DNA of 48,881 bases from Cyclobacterium sp. (GTDB lineage Bacteria; Bacteroidota; Bacteroidia; Cytophagales; Cyclobacteriaceae). The stretch's first letter is position 1. Every line of letters starts with the position of its first letter. The notes beneath the pieces were generated by a model that saw only the letters and a list, made by a program, of their open reading frames with translations, searched no databases and was not told the DNA's origin. Location: assembly GCF_014762705.1 (NCBI RefSeq), contig NZ_JABURL010000018.1:1-48881 (forward strand). The letters run 5' to 3'. Position numbers and translations under genes: made by a program. Positions 1-7,479 of the stretch are shown piece by piece.

Positions 1-191
1 AGGAAACACTGGGGCTTGAAGAGAGTGAGGTCTTTAACAATATCATGAACTATGGAAACACAACTGCAGCTACCATCCCCATTGCCATTAGCGAAGCTTT
101 GGAAAAGGGAAGCATAAAACCCAATGACCTTGTCTGCCTGGCCGCTTTTGGAAGTGGTTTTGCCTGGGCATCTGCATTGATCCGTTGGTAA
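1..191 (+). CDS. fabH: beta-ketoacyl-ACP synthase III (FabH), C-terminal fragment
   Basis: Partial gene entering from the left edge and read from base 3; TAA at 189-191. FabH condenses an acyl-CoA primer with malonyl-ACP to start fatty-acid synthesis in the cytoplasm. The 62 visible residues carry the family's C-terminal signature: the NTTAATIP block, in which the first Asn is the catalytic Asn of the Cys-His-Asn triad, and the closing AAFGSGFAWASALIRW that matches the usual FabH end. The catalytic Cys and His lie outside the window. Only 12 nt separate it from the next gene, so the two are probably cotranscribed. A close 3-oxoacyl-ACP synthase III paralogue cannot be excluded from this fragment. 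Confidence 0.9.
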   Translation, partial: ETLGLEESEVFNNIMNYGNTTAATIPIAISEALEKGSIKPNDLVCLAAFGSGFAWASALIRW

Positions 192-203
192 AGTATCTAA
201 GTT

Positions 204-782
204 ATGTTTGAGTTTGAAGAATTGCTGGCCATCACAAAAAACAAATTGCTGTTTGAAAAAATAAGTGAAGCCAAAAAAAGGTTTGTACACATTTTTGCTG
301 AGGTAGCCAATCAAATTTCCGTTGATTCATTATCTAAAGCTCACCAAAAACATCGGGGCATCAAAATTAGTAAAGGTAATGAATTGCAACATTGCCCCTA
401 TCAGGTATTGGATGTGTTGAGAGATTTCGATATATCCCGGGGATGTAATATCCGCATCCTCCACTGGTGGGGAAGAGGCTTATTTGTCCTGCTTTTTTTT
501 GGTAAAAATCACGCCTGTCTCAGCGACTCCAAAAAATTAATCGATTGGGCAAGATTACATGACTATCAGATATGCTTGTCCGATTTATGGGCATACGGAA
601 AAATCATCGATGAAAAAAAAATTCAGGAGAGTGAATATTTTAGCCCGGAAAAATTCAGCGCCCATTTAACAAACTTCTCTCACCTTCAATTGATCAAAGC
701 CATTCCCATAGTAGACATGGAAACAGCAGGGGACGAAATTAAAAAAGAAGTAGAAAATATCCTTTATTGGATGCTCCCTTGA
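204..782 (+). CDS. conserved-looking hypothetical protein, 192 aa
   Basis: Not recognised as a named family. The ATG lies 12 nt after the fabH stop, which suggests one transcript. The protein is soluble-looking with no signal peptide. The N-terminal 50 residues look alpha-helical and charged. The centre holds a compact aromatic and hydrophobic stretch around residues 87-101 (ILHWWGRGLFVLLFFG) that could be a buried strand or amphipathic segment. The C-terminus is acidic and helical. A PYQVLDVLRDFD stretch sits at about 66-77. Base composition matches the neighbours. The link with fatty-acid synthesis is positional only, and I assign no function. Confidence 0.75.
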   Translation: MFEFEELLAITKNKLLFEKISEAKKRFVHIFAEVANQISVDSLSKAHQKHRGIKISKGNELQHCPYQVLDVLRDFDISRGCNIRILHWWGRGLFVLLFFGKNHACLSDSKKLIDWARLHDYQICLSDLWAYGKIIDEKKIQESEYFSPEKFSAHLTNFSHLQLIKAIPIVDMETAGDEIKKEVENILYWMLP

Positions 783-972
783 TAGTCCTTAAAAATGGGG
801 AAAGCGGATTAAACTAGAGCTTCTAATAAAAATGATTAAACTTTTCCCAAACTAAATATAATTTTTTAACTATATAATGTAAATTGGAACCCGTAACAGA
901 CACAATCCGTATCACTTTGTAAATTGAACTGAAACACTCATGAAATCGAGCATGGCGAACCTGTCACACAGT

Positions 973-1000
973 GGGATGATTGTTAAACCTGCGAGAATCT
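973..1000 (+). promoter_or_regulatory. leader element copy A, shared with 34392-34419
   Basis: This 28-nt block matches 34392-34419 at 23 of 28 positions, including an uninterrupted GGGATGATT and AACCTGCG. Both copies lie in the 5' leader of a gene for an exported protein, and both follow a small hairpin (here CTGT-cac-ACAG at 961-971). Each copy contains an ATG that opens a tiny reading frame. A role in control of the downstream gene is inference. Confidence 0.45.
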
Positions 1001-1023
1001 ATGTGGCAAATAACAAACGATAA
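976..1023 (+). CDS. possible leader peptide, 15 aa (copy A)
   Basis: ATG at 976 and TAA at 1021-1023 encode a 15-residue peptide starting MIVKPARIYV. It ends 7 nt before the ATG of the MORN-type gene, a spacing suited to translational coupling or attenuation. The peptide in front of the tricorn-type protease starts MIIQPAGF, so M-I-[VI]-[KQ]-P-A is shared. Without homologues this remains a candidate; it could be a chance ORF within a conserved RNA element. Confidence 0.3.
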   Translation: MIVKPARIYVANNKR

Positions 1024-1030
1024 TAAACAT

Positions 1031-2614
1031 ATGAATTATATATTTGCCTTGGTTATACTGGCCTTCTCAGTTGCGCAATCATATGGACAAGGTCAGGTAG
1101 TGAACATATATAACAATGACTCCACATTGATGGGAAATGGGGTTATGGTGAATGGCAAAATGGATGGCCTATGGAAATTCATCAACACCAAAACCAATAA
1201 CCTAATCCAGCAAGGTACTTTCGAAGAAGGTATAAAAGATGGAAAGTGGGTCATTTACTACTCCAATCAACAGCAGCATATTGTCGCAGAGTATAAAGAC
1301 AATAAACTAAACGGGGCTTTTCAGGAATTTGACCTGGGAGGTGCATTGGTCAAAGAAGCTGTTTATCAGGATAGCGTTTTGATCGGTCCCTATAAAGAAT
1401 ATTACGGCAATCAGGATAATGCTGGATATGCTAATCCCAAGCAGGTAAAAACTGAAGGGAATTATGTTGATGGCAAAAAGCACGGGAAATGGTGGTATTA
1501 TTTTGAAAATGGTGTAAAAGCAGTTGAGATTAATTTTAAGAATGGATTAATTCACGGACCCTATAAGGAATATTCCCCATATGGCGAATTGATCATTGAA
1601 GCAGATTATCGCGACAATCAGACCCATGGTGAATTCAGCCGATTTTCACCTTCTGGAAGAATACAGGAAAAAGGCACTTTTCGCCAGGGAGAAAAGGTAG
1701 GCAAATGGATGAGCTTTTTCCCTGACACCAATATAATGGAATCCGAAAAAGAATATGATCAATCCGGGAATAAGACAGGAACCTGGACTTTCTATTATGA
1801 GAATAAAAGGACTGCAAGAGTAGAGCGGTATGAAAATGACATCCCTGTTGGTCAATGGGAAGAGTATTTCCCGGATAAATCTCTGGCAAAAAGGGTCACT
1901 TATGATCTTGGAGTCCCGGTAGGTGAATACATTGAAAATCACAGTAATGGCAAGCCATCTGTCAGGGGGCAGTATGAAAATGGTTTTCGCACAGGTATAT
2001 GGAAAAATTATTATCCGGAGGGGAAATTATATGCCATTGGCGCTTATAAGAATGACTTGAAATCCGGTCTTTGGAAATACTTCAATAAAATTGGTATTTT
2101 GGTGGCTGAAGGAAATTACCAGCTGGGCAATGAATCCGGACAATGGTTTTACTACTACGACGGGGGTCAACTGAAATCAGTAGGAAGCTATCTATTGGGA
2201 CAGGAAGACGGCATGTGGGGCCTTTTTTATGACAACAAACAACTGACCCAGGAGGAATTTTGGGACTTTGGCAGACTGATGAATGTCAGTGAATATTACA
2301 ATTATGACGGGTCCGCCAAACTGGATTCAGGTACCCTTAAGGACGGGAATGGTACCAGGATCACTTATTACATCAACGGGCTAAAAGAATCAGAGGGCAA
2401 TTATCAATCCGGAAAACCTGAGGGCACCTGGAAGTATTACCATGATAATGGAAAATTGGCATCAGAAGGCCTCATGGAGGATGGAAAAAAAGAAGGCAAC
2501 TGGAAATATTATTCCAAATCCGGTAACCTGGAAGACCTGATTAATTTTAAAAACGATGAAGTTGTGCCAGAGGAAATGCCCGAAGAAAGCGATCTTTTTC
2601 AAAATTTTGACTAA
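1031..2614 (+). CDS. exported MORN-type / YwqK-like repeat protein, 527 aa
   Basis: Made almost wholly of about 22-25-residue repeats with the core G-x-W-x-x-Y/F (for example KDGKWVIYY, KHGKWWYYF, KTGTWTFYY, KEGNWKYY). I count at least 17 copies, which fits the MORN-repeat variant annotated as the YwqK antitoxin-like family. I chose the ATG at 1031 because it opens a signal peptide (MNYIFALVILAFSVAQSYGQ); the longer frame from 980 starts with TTG and overlaps the possible leader peptide. The C-terminus is acidic, with no T9SS sorting domain or membrane anchor, so the protein is probably periplasmic or released. Such repeats usually form extended beta-sheet binding surfaces; the partner is unknown. 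A DUF6435 gene follows after 43 nt. The antitoxin name of the family should not be read as a function here. Confidence 0.85.
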   Translation: MNYIFALVILAFSVAQSYGQGQVVNIYNNDSTLMGNGVMVNGKMDGLWKFINTKTNNLIQQGTFEEGIKDGKWVIYYSNQQQHIVAEYKDNKLNGAFQEFDLGGALVKEAVYQDSVLIGPYKEYYGNQDNAGYANPKQVKTEGNYVDGKKHGKWWYYFENGVKAVEINFKNGLIHGPYKEYSPYGELIIEADYRDNQTHGEFSRFSPSGRIQEKGTFRQGEKVGKWMSFFPDTNIMESEKEYDQSGNKTGTWTFYYENKRTARVERYENDIPVGQWEEYFPDKSLAKRVTYDLGVPVGEYIENHSNGKPSVRGQYENGFRTGIWKNYYPEGKLYAIGAYKNDLKSGLWKYFNKIGILVAEGNYQLGNESGQWFYYYDGGQLKSVGSYLLGQEDGMWGLFYDNKQLTQEEFWDFGRLMNVSEYYNYDGSAKLDSGTLKDGNGTRITYYINGLKESEGNYQSGKPEGTWKYYHDNGKLASEGLMEDGKKEGNWKYYSKSGNLEDLINFKNDEVVPEEMPEESDLFQNFD

Positions 2615-2657
2615 TTCCAAACAGTTCCTTAACTCTTATTGTTTATCATAAAAAATC

Positions 2658-2825
2658 ATGTTCGGATTATTCAAAAAGAAAACAGAAATTGAAAAGTTAC
2701 AGGAGCAATATGAAAAACTGCTGCAAAGAGCGCATAAAGCTTCCCATCAAGACAGAACCCTCTCCGATCAATTGATGACACAGGCAGAGGAAATAGCAAA
2801 AAAAATTGATACGCTTAAAAATTAA
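2658..2825 (+). CDS. small DUF6435 (Lacal_2735-type) protein, 55 aa
   Basis: Short gene with ATG at 2658 and TAA at 2823. The product begins MFGLFKKK, then a charged helix (TEIEKLQEQYEKLLQRAHKA) and a second helix ending KKIDTLKN. This start and helix pattern is typical of the small Bacteroidota proteins grouped as DUF6435. Function is unknown; the protein is cytosolic and likely a helical hairpin. It follows the MORN-type gene by 43 nt and no terminator is visible between them, so it may share that transcript. Confidence 0.8.
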   Translation: MFGLFKKKTEIEKLQEQYEKLLQRAHKASHQDRTLSDQLMTQAEEIAKKIDTLKN

Positions 2826-2979
2826 GCAAGTATTTTATTAGAATATATTGTGATATTTGATATTACAACATATTCTTATTTTTTTACGATATTACATCGG
2901 TAATATTCTGTTTTTTGACACCCTTGGAACCTGGAACACTTATTGCCGTATCAATTGATAACAACAATTATTTTACGCC

Positions 2980-4431
2980 ATGAAAAATTCCATAAGTAAT
3001 CGGTCCCAAATGGTGAAGATCACCAGTATGTTTATTTTCGGCCTGTTTTTTCTTTATACAGGAAGTGTAAATGAAATCAAAGCATCACCTTTTGCAGTAT
3101 CTTTTCAGGTATTTTATGATGAATTGAGCCCTTATGGCGATTGGGTGGAGGATCCCCATTACGGGTTTATTTGGATCCCCTACGCAGAGCAAGGTTTTCA
3201 ACCATACAGGACCAACGGCCATTGGGTAATGTCCTCCTATGGCAACACCTGGGTATCTACGTATGACTGGGGCTGGGCACCTTTTCATTATGGCAGGTGG
3301 TTTTTCAGTGATATGTATGGATGGGCCTGGATTCCCGGATATGAATGGGGTCCTGCATGGGTCAACTGGAGGTCAGGAAGTGGCTATTATGGTTGGTTTC
3401 CCCTGGGTCCCAGGGTACAGTTTTACGCTTCTGTAAGGTTCCCTGTTTACTCCCATTGGGTTTTCGTACCCAGAAGAAGGTTGCTTAGCAGGAATATTTA
3501 CAGGTATTACCTGCCAGGTAGGAATGTAAATGTGATATACAACCAAACCAACATCATTAACAATACTTATGTATATAACAACCAAACCTATATTACCGGG
3601 CCCAGCAGGTCTGAATTGCGAAGGGTAACCCGCAGGGATGTTCCGGTGTATCAGGTAAGAGAAGGCCGAAGACCAGGCAGGTCTTCTATCAATAACAACA
3701 ACCTGGAACTGTATAAACCGGAAATCAGGAGAACAAATACTCAGGCAAGAGGGGATAATAACCTCAGACCGAGAAATTACACTTCTTCCAGAGAATATAA
3801 ACCTTCCAATGCCAATCAGATAAGGACTGAAAGAAGGGCCGTGGTACCGGGTACAAATATACGTAGCACCATTAGAACGGAAGCCTTAAAAAACAGGGGT
3901 GAATCAAGTAGCCGTGCTGATACCAGAAATGGAATCAATACCCGTAACAACAATTTAAGATCCAGTTCCGCCATGGAACAACCTAATAATTTCAGGCAAA
4001 GAAGTTACAATGCGGATACTGAGCCCAATGTAAGGGAAAGTCAGCCCGCTCCATCAAATGCCAGGAGACAAGCGCAGCCCAGGGTACGGACTCCCCAAAG
4101 CCAAGCGGATGTAAGGGTTGCCCCAAGGGAAAGAACCGTTAGGCCAAATACCACAAACGTAAATCCCAGGCAAAGAAACACAACGCATAGTACCCAAAGG
4201 GTTAGTCCCGGAAATTCCAGACAGCAAGTTCGAAGATCTGCTCCTTCCAATACAATAAACAGGCCGAGTACGCAAAGGCAGAGAAGCCAACAAGTACAAA
4301 GTCCTACCCGTAGAAGTAACCCAACTGTAAACAGGAGTAGTACCAGGGTAGCTCCTAAAGCCCAGCCCAGCCAGAGGGGAAGACGCTCCTCTGCTCCATC
4401 CACTTCTTCGAGATCAAGACGTGGAAACTAA
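2980..4431 (+). CDS. exported DUF6600-type protein with Arg/Asn/Ser-rich tail, 483 aa
   Basis: An N-terminal hydrophobic segment at about residues 13-30 acts as a signal peptide or anchor. Residues 40-165 form a Trp/Tyr/Gly-rich domain (YDELSPYGDWVEDPHYGFIW, then YGRWFFSDMYGWAWIPGYEWGPAWVNWR) that matches the YXRPF/DUF6600 type found in Bacteroidota envelope proteins. From about residue 205 to the end, the protein is low-complexity and strongly basic, rich in Arg, Asn, Ser, Gln and Pro, and ends RSRRGN. The tail probably stays disordered and may bind an anionic polymer such as polysaccharide or nucleic acid; this is inference. The gene stands alone and ends at a strong hairpin terminator. Long open frames on the opposite strand here are by-products of the biased codons. 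Confidence 0.8.
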   Translation: MKNSISNRSQMVKITSMFIFGLFFLYTGSVNEIKASPFAVSFQVFYDELSPYGDWVEDPHYGFIWIPYAEQGFQPYRTNGHWVMSSYGNTWVSTYDWGWAPFHYGRWFFSDMYGWAWIPGYEWGPAWVNWRSGSGYYGWFPLGPRVQFYASVRFPVYSHWVFVPRRRLLSRNIYRYYLPGRNVNVIYNQTNIINNTYVYNNQTYITGPSRSELRRVTRRDVPVYQVREGRRPGRSSINNNNLELYKPEIRRTNTQARGDNNLRPRNYTSSREYKPSNANQIRTERRAVVPGTNIRSTIRTEALKNRGESSSRADTRNGINTRNNNLRSSSAMEQPNNFRQRSYNADTEPNVRESQPAPSNARRQAQPRVRTPQSQADVRVAPRERTVRPNTTNVNPRQRNTTHSTQRVSPGNSRQQVRRSAPSNTINRPSTQRQRSQQVQSPTRRSNPTVNRSSTRVAPKAQPSQRGRRSSAPSTSSRSRRGN

Positions 4432-4446
4432 ATCCATAGAAATTAA

Positions 4447-4478
4447 AAAACGCCAGGTGATCTTCCTGGCGTTTTTTT
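4447..4478. terminator. hairpin terminator between convergent genes
   Basis: Perfect 7-bp stem CGCCAGG (4451-4457) / CCTGGCG (4465-4471) with a 7-nt loop, flanked by an A-tract on the left and seven Ts on the right. This allows termination on both strands, serving the DUF6600 gene and the minus-strand gene that ends at 4504. Confidence 0.9.
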
Positions 4479-4503
4479 ATTCTTAATACAAAATAAAAAC
4501 AAT

Positions 4504-5427
4504 TCACAAAGCGGATTTAACCGCAGCCTTCATTTTCTTCAAGCCAGTTTTAGCTACTTCCAAAGGATCCTTTTCCCAATACCCAGGGTTAAATAGTTCC
4601 AGGGATAGCACTTTATCTCCTCCCATCTCATTGAGGTCATTGATGATTTGTCCCATAGGGGCTATACCATCTCCCGGATAAACCCGATCCTTGTCTTGCT
4701 GTTTTTCTCTGGGAATATCACCTGGGAAGTCGTTCATGTGAAAAATTTCAATGGCCTTGCCATTGATTAGTTTCAACCCTTCAAAGCCAGACCCTCCCCG
4801 AAAAAGGTGGTAGACATCTGGTAGCAATCGTGTATCCGGATCATTGGCTACGGCCGCTACCATCAATACCTGTCCCAGGTGATGAAAAGGGGCAAAGGCT
4901 CCCCAAAACTCAAGTTGTGGCATTACCCCTGTTTTCCTCCCAAGCTCCAGTAAAGCCTTATATCTTTTACCCGCCAACATAAGATCTACCGGTGCTTCAG
5001 CACCTATACCAGGGGCTGCTACTCTTTTGCAACCTATGGCTGCCAAAAGCTCCATTTCTGTCTCCATCTGCTGAAATCCAGCCCTGCTTTTTTCCTCATC
5101 AGCCGCCATCCAGGGGGCAAAGCCTATGGCATTCTCAACCCGGAGGCCATGCTCTTGAATCAATTTTCTAAGGTCATCGGGATCATTTCCCGCTGAAATG
5201 AATTGCTTGACATCTTCAATCCATACCTCAATCCCATCATAACCTGCCTCAGCGGCAATCTCAATGTATTTTTTCAATCCCGGTTGCTGTCCTCTGATGG
5301 TACTGGTATTCAAACAATAACTAAATCGGGTTCTCTTTTTTGGTATTGCAAAAGATGCAGTAGGATTTAATGCCACCATCGATCCCAACCCTATTGATTT
5401 CAATAATTTTCTTCTATCGGTTTTCAT
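4504..5427 (-). CDS. exported sugar phosphate isomerase/epimerase-like protein (TIM barrel), 307 aa
   Basis: Belongs to the xylose-isomerase-like TIM-barrel superfamily. The N-terminus has a twin-arginine-like motif (DRRKLLKSIGLG) and a hydrophobic stretch ending near ASFA, so the protein is probably exported to the periplasm, perhaps folded through Tat. Metal-ligand candidates fall in the expected order: Glu in MPQLEFWG, Asp and His in LLPDVYH, His in IFHMND and Glu in LSLELFN. These would hold the divalent metal used for keto/aldose isomerisation or 3-epimerisation. GYDGIEVW near residue 63 is the usual start of the barrel. The substrate is unknown. It is a single gene facing away from the T9SS cargo gene upstream. 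Confidence 0.85.
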   Translation of the reverse strand: MKTDRRKLLKSIGLGSMVALNPTASFAIPKKRTRFSYCLNTSTIRGQQPGLKKYIEIAAEAGYDGIEVWIEDVKQFISAGNDPDDLRKLIQEHGLRVENAIGFAPWMAADEEKSRAGFQQMETEMELLAAIGCKRVAAPGIGAEAPVDLMLAGKRYKALLELGRKTGVMPQLEFWGAFAPFHHLGQVLMVAAVANDPDTRLLPDVYHLFRGGSGFEGLKLINGKAIEIFHMNDFPGDIPREKQQDKDRVYPGDGIAPMGQIINDLNEMGGDKVLSLELFNPGYWEKDPLEVAKTGLKKMKAAVKSAL

Positions 5428-5559
5428 GGGTATGCCTTAACAATATTTTTGTTTTCACATTGCTGAATTGATTCAGGGAATATGCCAATAGCAAAATTCC
5501 CGCAGCGTTTAAAAGTACAAAATAATCTCAGAAATTGAGAAAAATTGGGCATTCCTCAA

Positions 5560-7278
5560 TCAATTCTTTTGAAATTTCAGCACTTCCTTCCCCCAGACAA
5601 GGACATAAATGCCCTTCTCTAAAAGGCCTACATCCAGACGTATTAAAAATCCATTCTCTTCTAATTTTTGGATCAAATGTGTTTTTTCTCCTCCTGTCAA
5701 ATCAATGACTTTCATAGGCAATCCCTCTTCAATAAAACCTTCAACCATAAGTTCATTTTTCACCGGATTCGGGTACAGCCTTACTCCATTGCTTTCTTCC
5801 TCCAAAAAATCAACTGCAAGTACCTCAGAAAAAACCTGACTGTGATCTTGATCAACTTGTCGCAGCCTTACAAATACCCTTCCGGCTCCATACATGGGGA
5901 TAAAATGAGTGTAGTCTATTGTATTATTGGAAAAACCAACAGCATCGATGCGATCTATAACCCGCCAGTCGCGCCCGTCTACAGATGTTTCTACTTCGAA
6001 AAAGGCAGTGTTTTTTTCAAAAGCCGTTGTCCAGGCCAGAGTAATACCCTGATTTTCGAGGGTAGAACCAGTAAATTTCAACCACTTAACCGGTAATTTA
6101 ACTTGATTTACCTCTATTGTAACAACGGCCTCATCACATTGCAGGCCACCATCTCCACATATCTGATACGTGAATTGATCTATACCGAAAAACTCAGCAT
6201 ATGGAAGATACTCTATTTCTCCCGTTACGGAATTGATGGTTAAAGAGCCATTATCCGGCCCATCCAATATACTCAGATAAGAAGGATCAAGTATTTCACC
6301 GGGCAAATCATTTGCCAATACATTCAGGACAATGGGCTCTTCCTGATTGGTGATACCTTCATCATTATTGGCCGCTACAATATCAAACACCCCCACTTTA
6401 TAGGCGGCAAAGGCAACATCACTGGTGCCATTCAGCCGATACCGCAAGCTTCTTACTTCTTCATAATTGCCCATATTGATCCCAAAGGCTTCCAGTTCGG
6501 CTACCCACAAGCGAAGGTCCCTGGTAGTTTTGATAAAGGTCGAACCGGCACCTCCATCCAAATCATAAAAATCTGCTGACCATCGCCCCAGAATATTGAT
6601 GGCGGTGTGGTCAATGCTCAATGAATTTCCGACCAGATTTCCGTCCACATCTGTAAGATAAACTTCATCAAGTATGCTGCTTGGGTCTGCAAATTGGGTA
6701 ACGAGTATATCAGGAATACCATCACCAATTTGCGTGGGATCTATGATACCGGAAAAATCAAAAATAACGTTTCCCGAGGCGATATTGGCTACGCCAGTTC
6801 CATAATCCAGGCCCTGAAGTCCATCGGTCAGAAAAGCAGAAAGATTGGGAGGCACCGCAAAAGGCGGAGGATCTGATATGCCGTTGTCCACTCCATCATA
6901 TAGCTGACCCAGACCAATAAAGGTACCGGAGGACTTTGCTGCTATGTTTCTAACAGGAAATGCCTGGTAAACCTGAGGCGAAAAACCAACCCCCTCAAGA
7001 CTCAGCCTCCCATCATCAATACCGGTAGAATACACATTCCCCTGCCAGGTAAATCCCAATAAATGGTGTGAATTATCAGGAAGTACAGTACTAATATCCC
7101 CAACTCCCGAAGTCCAATAGCCATTAAAGTCTGTATAAATCCTCGAAGCTCCTCCATAGGTCTGAGATTTCACATCTGACACGCCTAAAAAAAACAAGAC
7201 AATAAAGTAGCACATTCCCTTTCTAATAAAAAGGTTTTCTGATAAATAGGCCTTTATTGACTGGGTCAAACAAAACAT
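5560..7278 (-). CDS. T9SS cargo protein with Ig/cadherin-like domain and type A sorting domain, 572 aa
   Basis: The longer frame starts with TTG at 7305; the ATG at 7278 is preferred and leads into a signal peptide ending near GVSDVKSQ. The N-terminal half is an unrecognised beta-rich region with a possible ligand-binding role (GGASRIYTDFNGYWTSG). It is followed by a bacterial Ig/cadherin-like module (NDEGITNQEEPIVLNVLAND, then YLPYAEFFGIDQFTYQICGDGG) and a fibronectin-like segment. The last about 75 residues, from VRLYPNPVKNELMVEG, form a T9SS type A sorting domain. The protein should therefore cross the outer membrane by the type IX system and be cleaved and attached or released at the surface. 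Single gene. The ligand is unknown. Confidence 0.85.
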   Translation of the reverse strand: MFCLTQSIKAYLSENLFIRKGMCYFIVLFFLGVSDVKSQTYGGASRIYTDFNGYWTSGVGDISTVLPDNSHHLLGFTWQGNVYSTGIDDGRLSLEGVGFSPQVYQAFPVRNIAAKSSGTFIGLGQLYDGVDNGISDPPPFAVPPNLSAFLTDGLQGLDYGTGVANIASGNVIFDFSGIIDPTQIGDGIPDILVTQFADPSSILDEVYLTDVDGNLVGNSLSIDHTAINILGRWSADFYDLDGGAGSTFIKTTRDLRLWVAELEAFGINMGNYEEVRSLRYRLNGTSDVAFAAYKVGVFDIVAANNDEGITNQEEPIVLNVLANDLPGEILDPSYLSILDGPDNGSLTINSVTGEIEYLPYAEFFGIDQFTYQICGDGGLQCDEAVVTIEVNQVKLPVKWLKFTGSTLENQGITLAWTTAFEKNTAFFEVETSVDGRDWRVIDRIDAVGFSNNTIDYTHFIPMYGAGRVFVRLRQVDQDHSQVFSEVLAVDFLEEESNGVRLYPNPVKNELMVEGFIEEGLPMKVIDLTGGEKTHLIQKLEENGFLIRLDVGLLEKGIYVLVWGKEVLKFQKN

Positions 7279-7479
7279 TTTATTTTTCTCTTTCTTCCTG
7301 CGCAAACCAACACATACAAAGATTTGAACTTCCTATAATTAAATATGTAGGTTATGTTATAATATTAATATATTTATTAGATTTAAAACATAAATGTAAG
7401 CATAAAACTTGTAATATTTATAATAAATTACTTTAAATAACAAAATTTAAAAATAAATTATTTACCTTTATGGACTAAA

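Noticed and set aside
4041-4403. Antisense 120-codon ORF inside the DUF6600 gene
   Set aside because: It mirrors the Arg/Ser/Asn-rich codons of the sense strand, giving a Leu/Gly/Val-rich product of no family.
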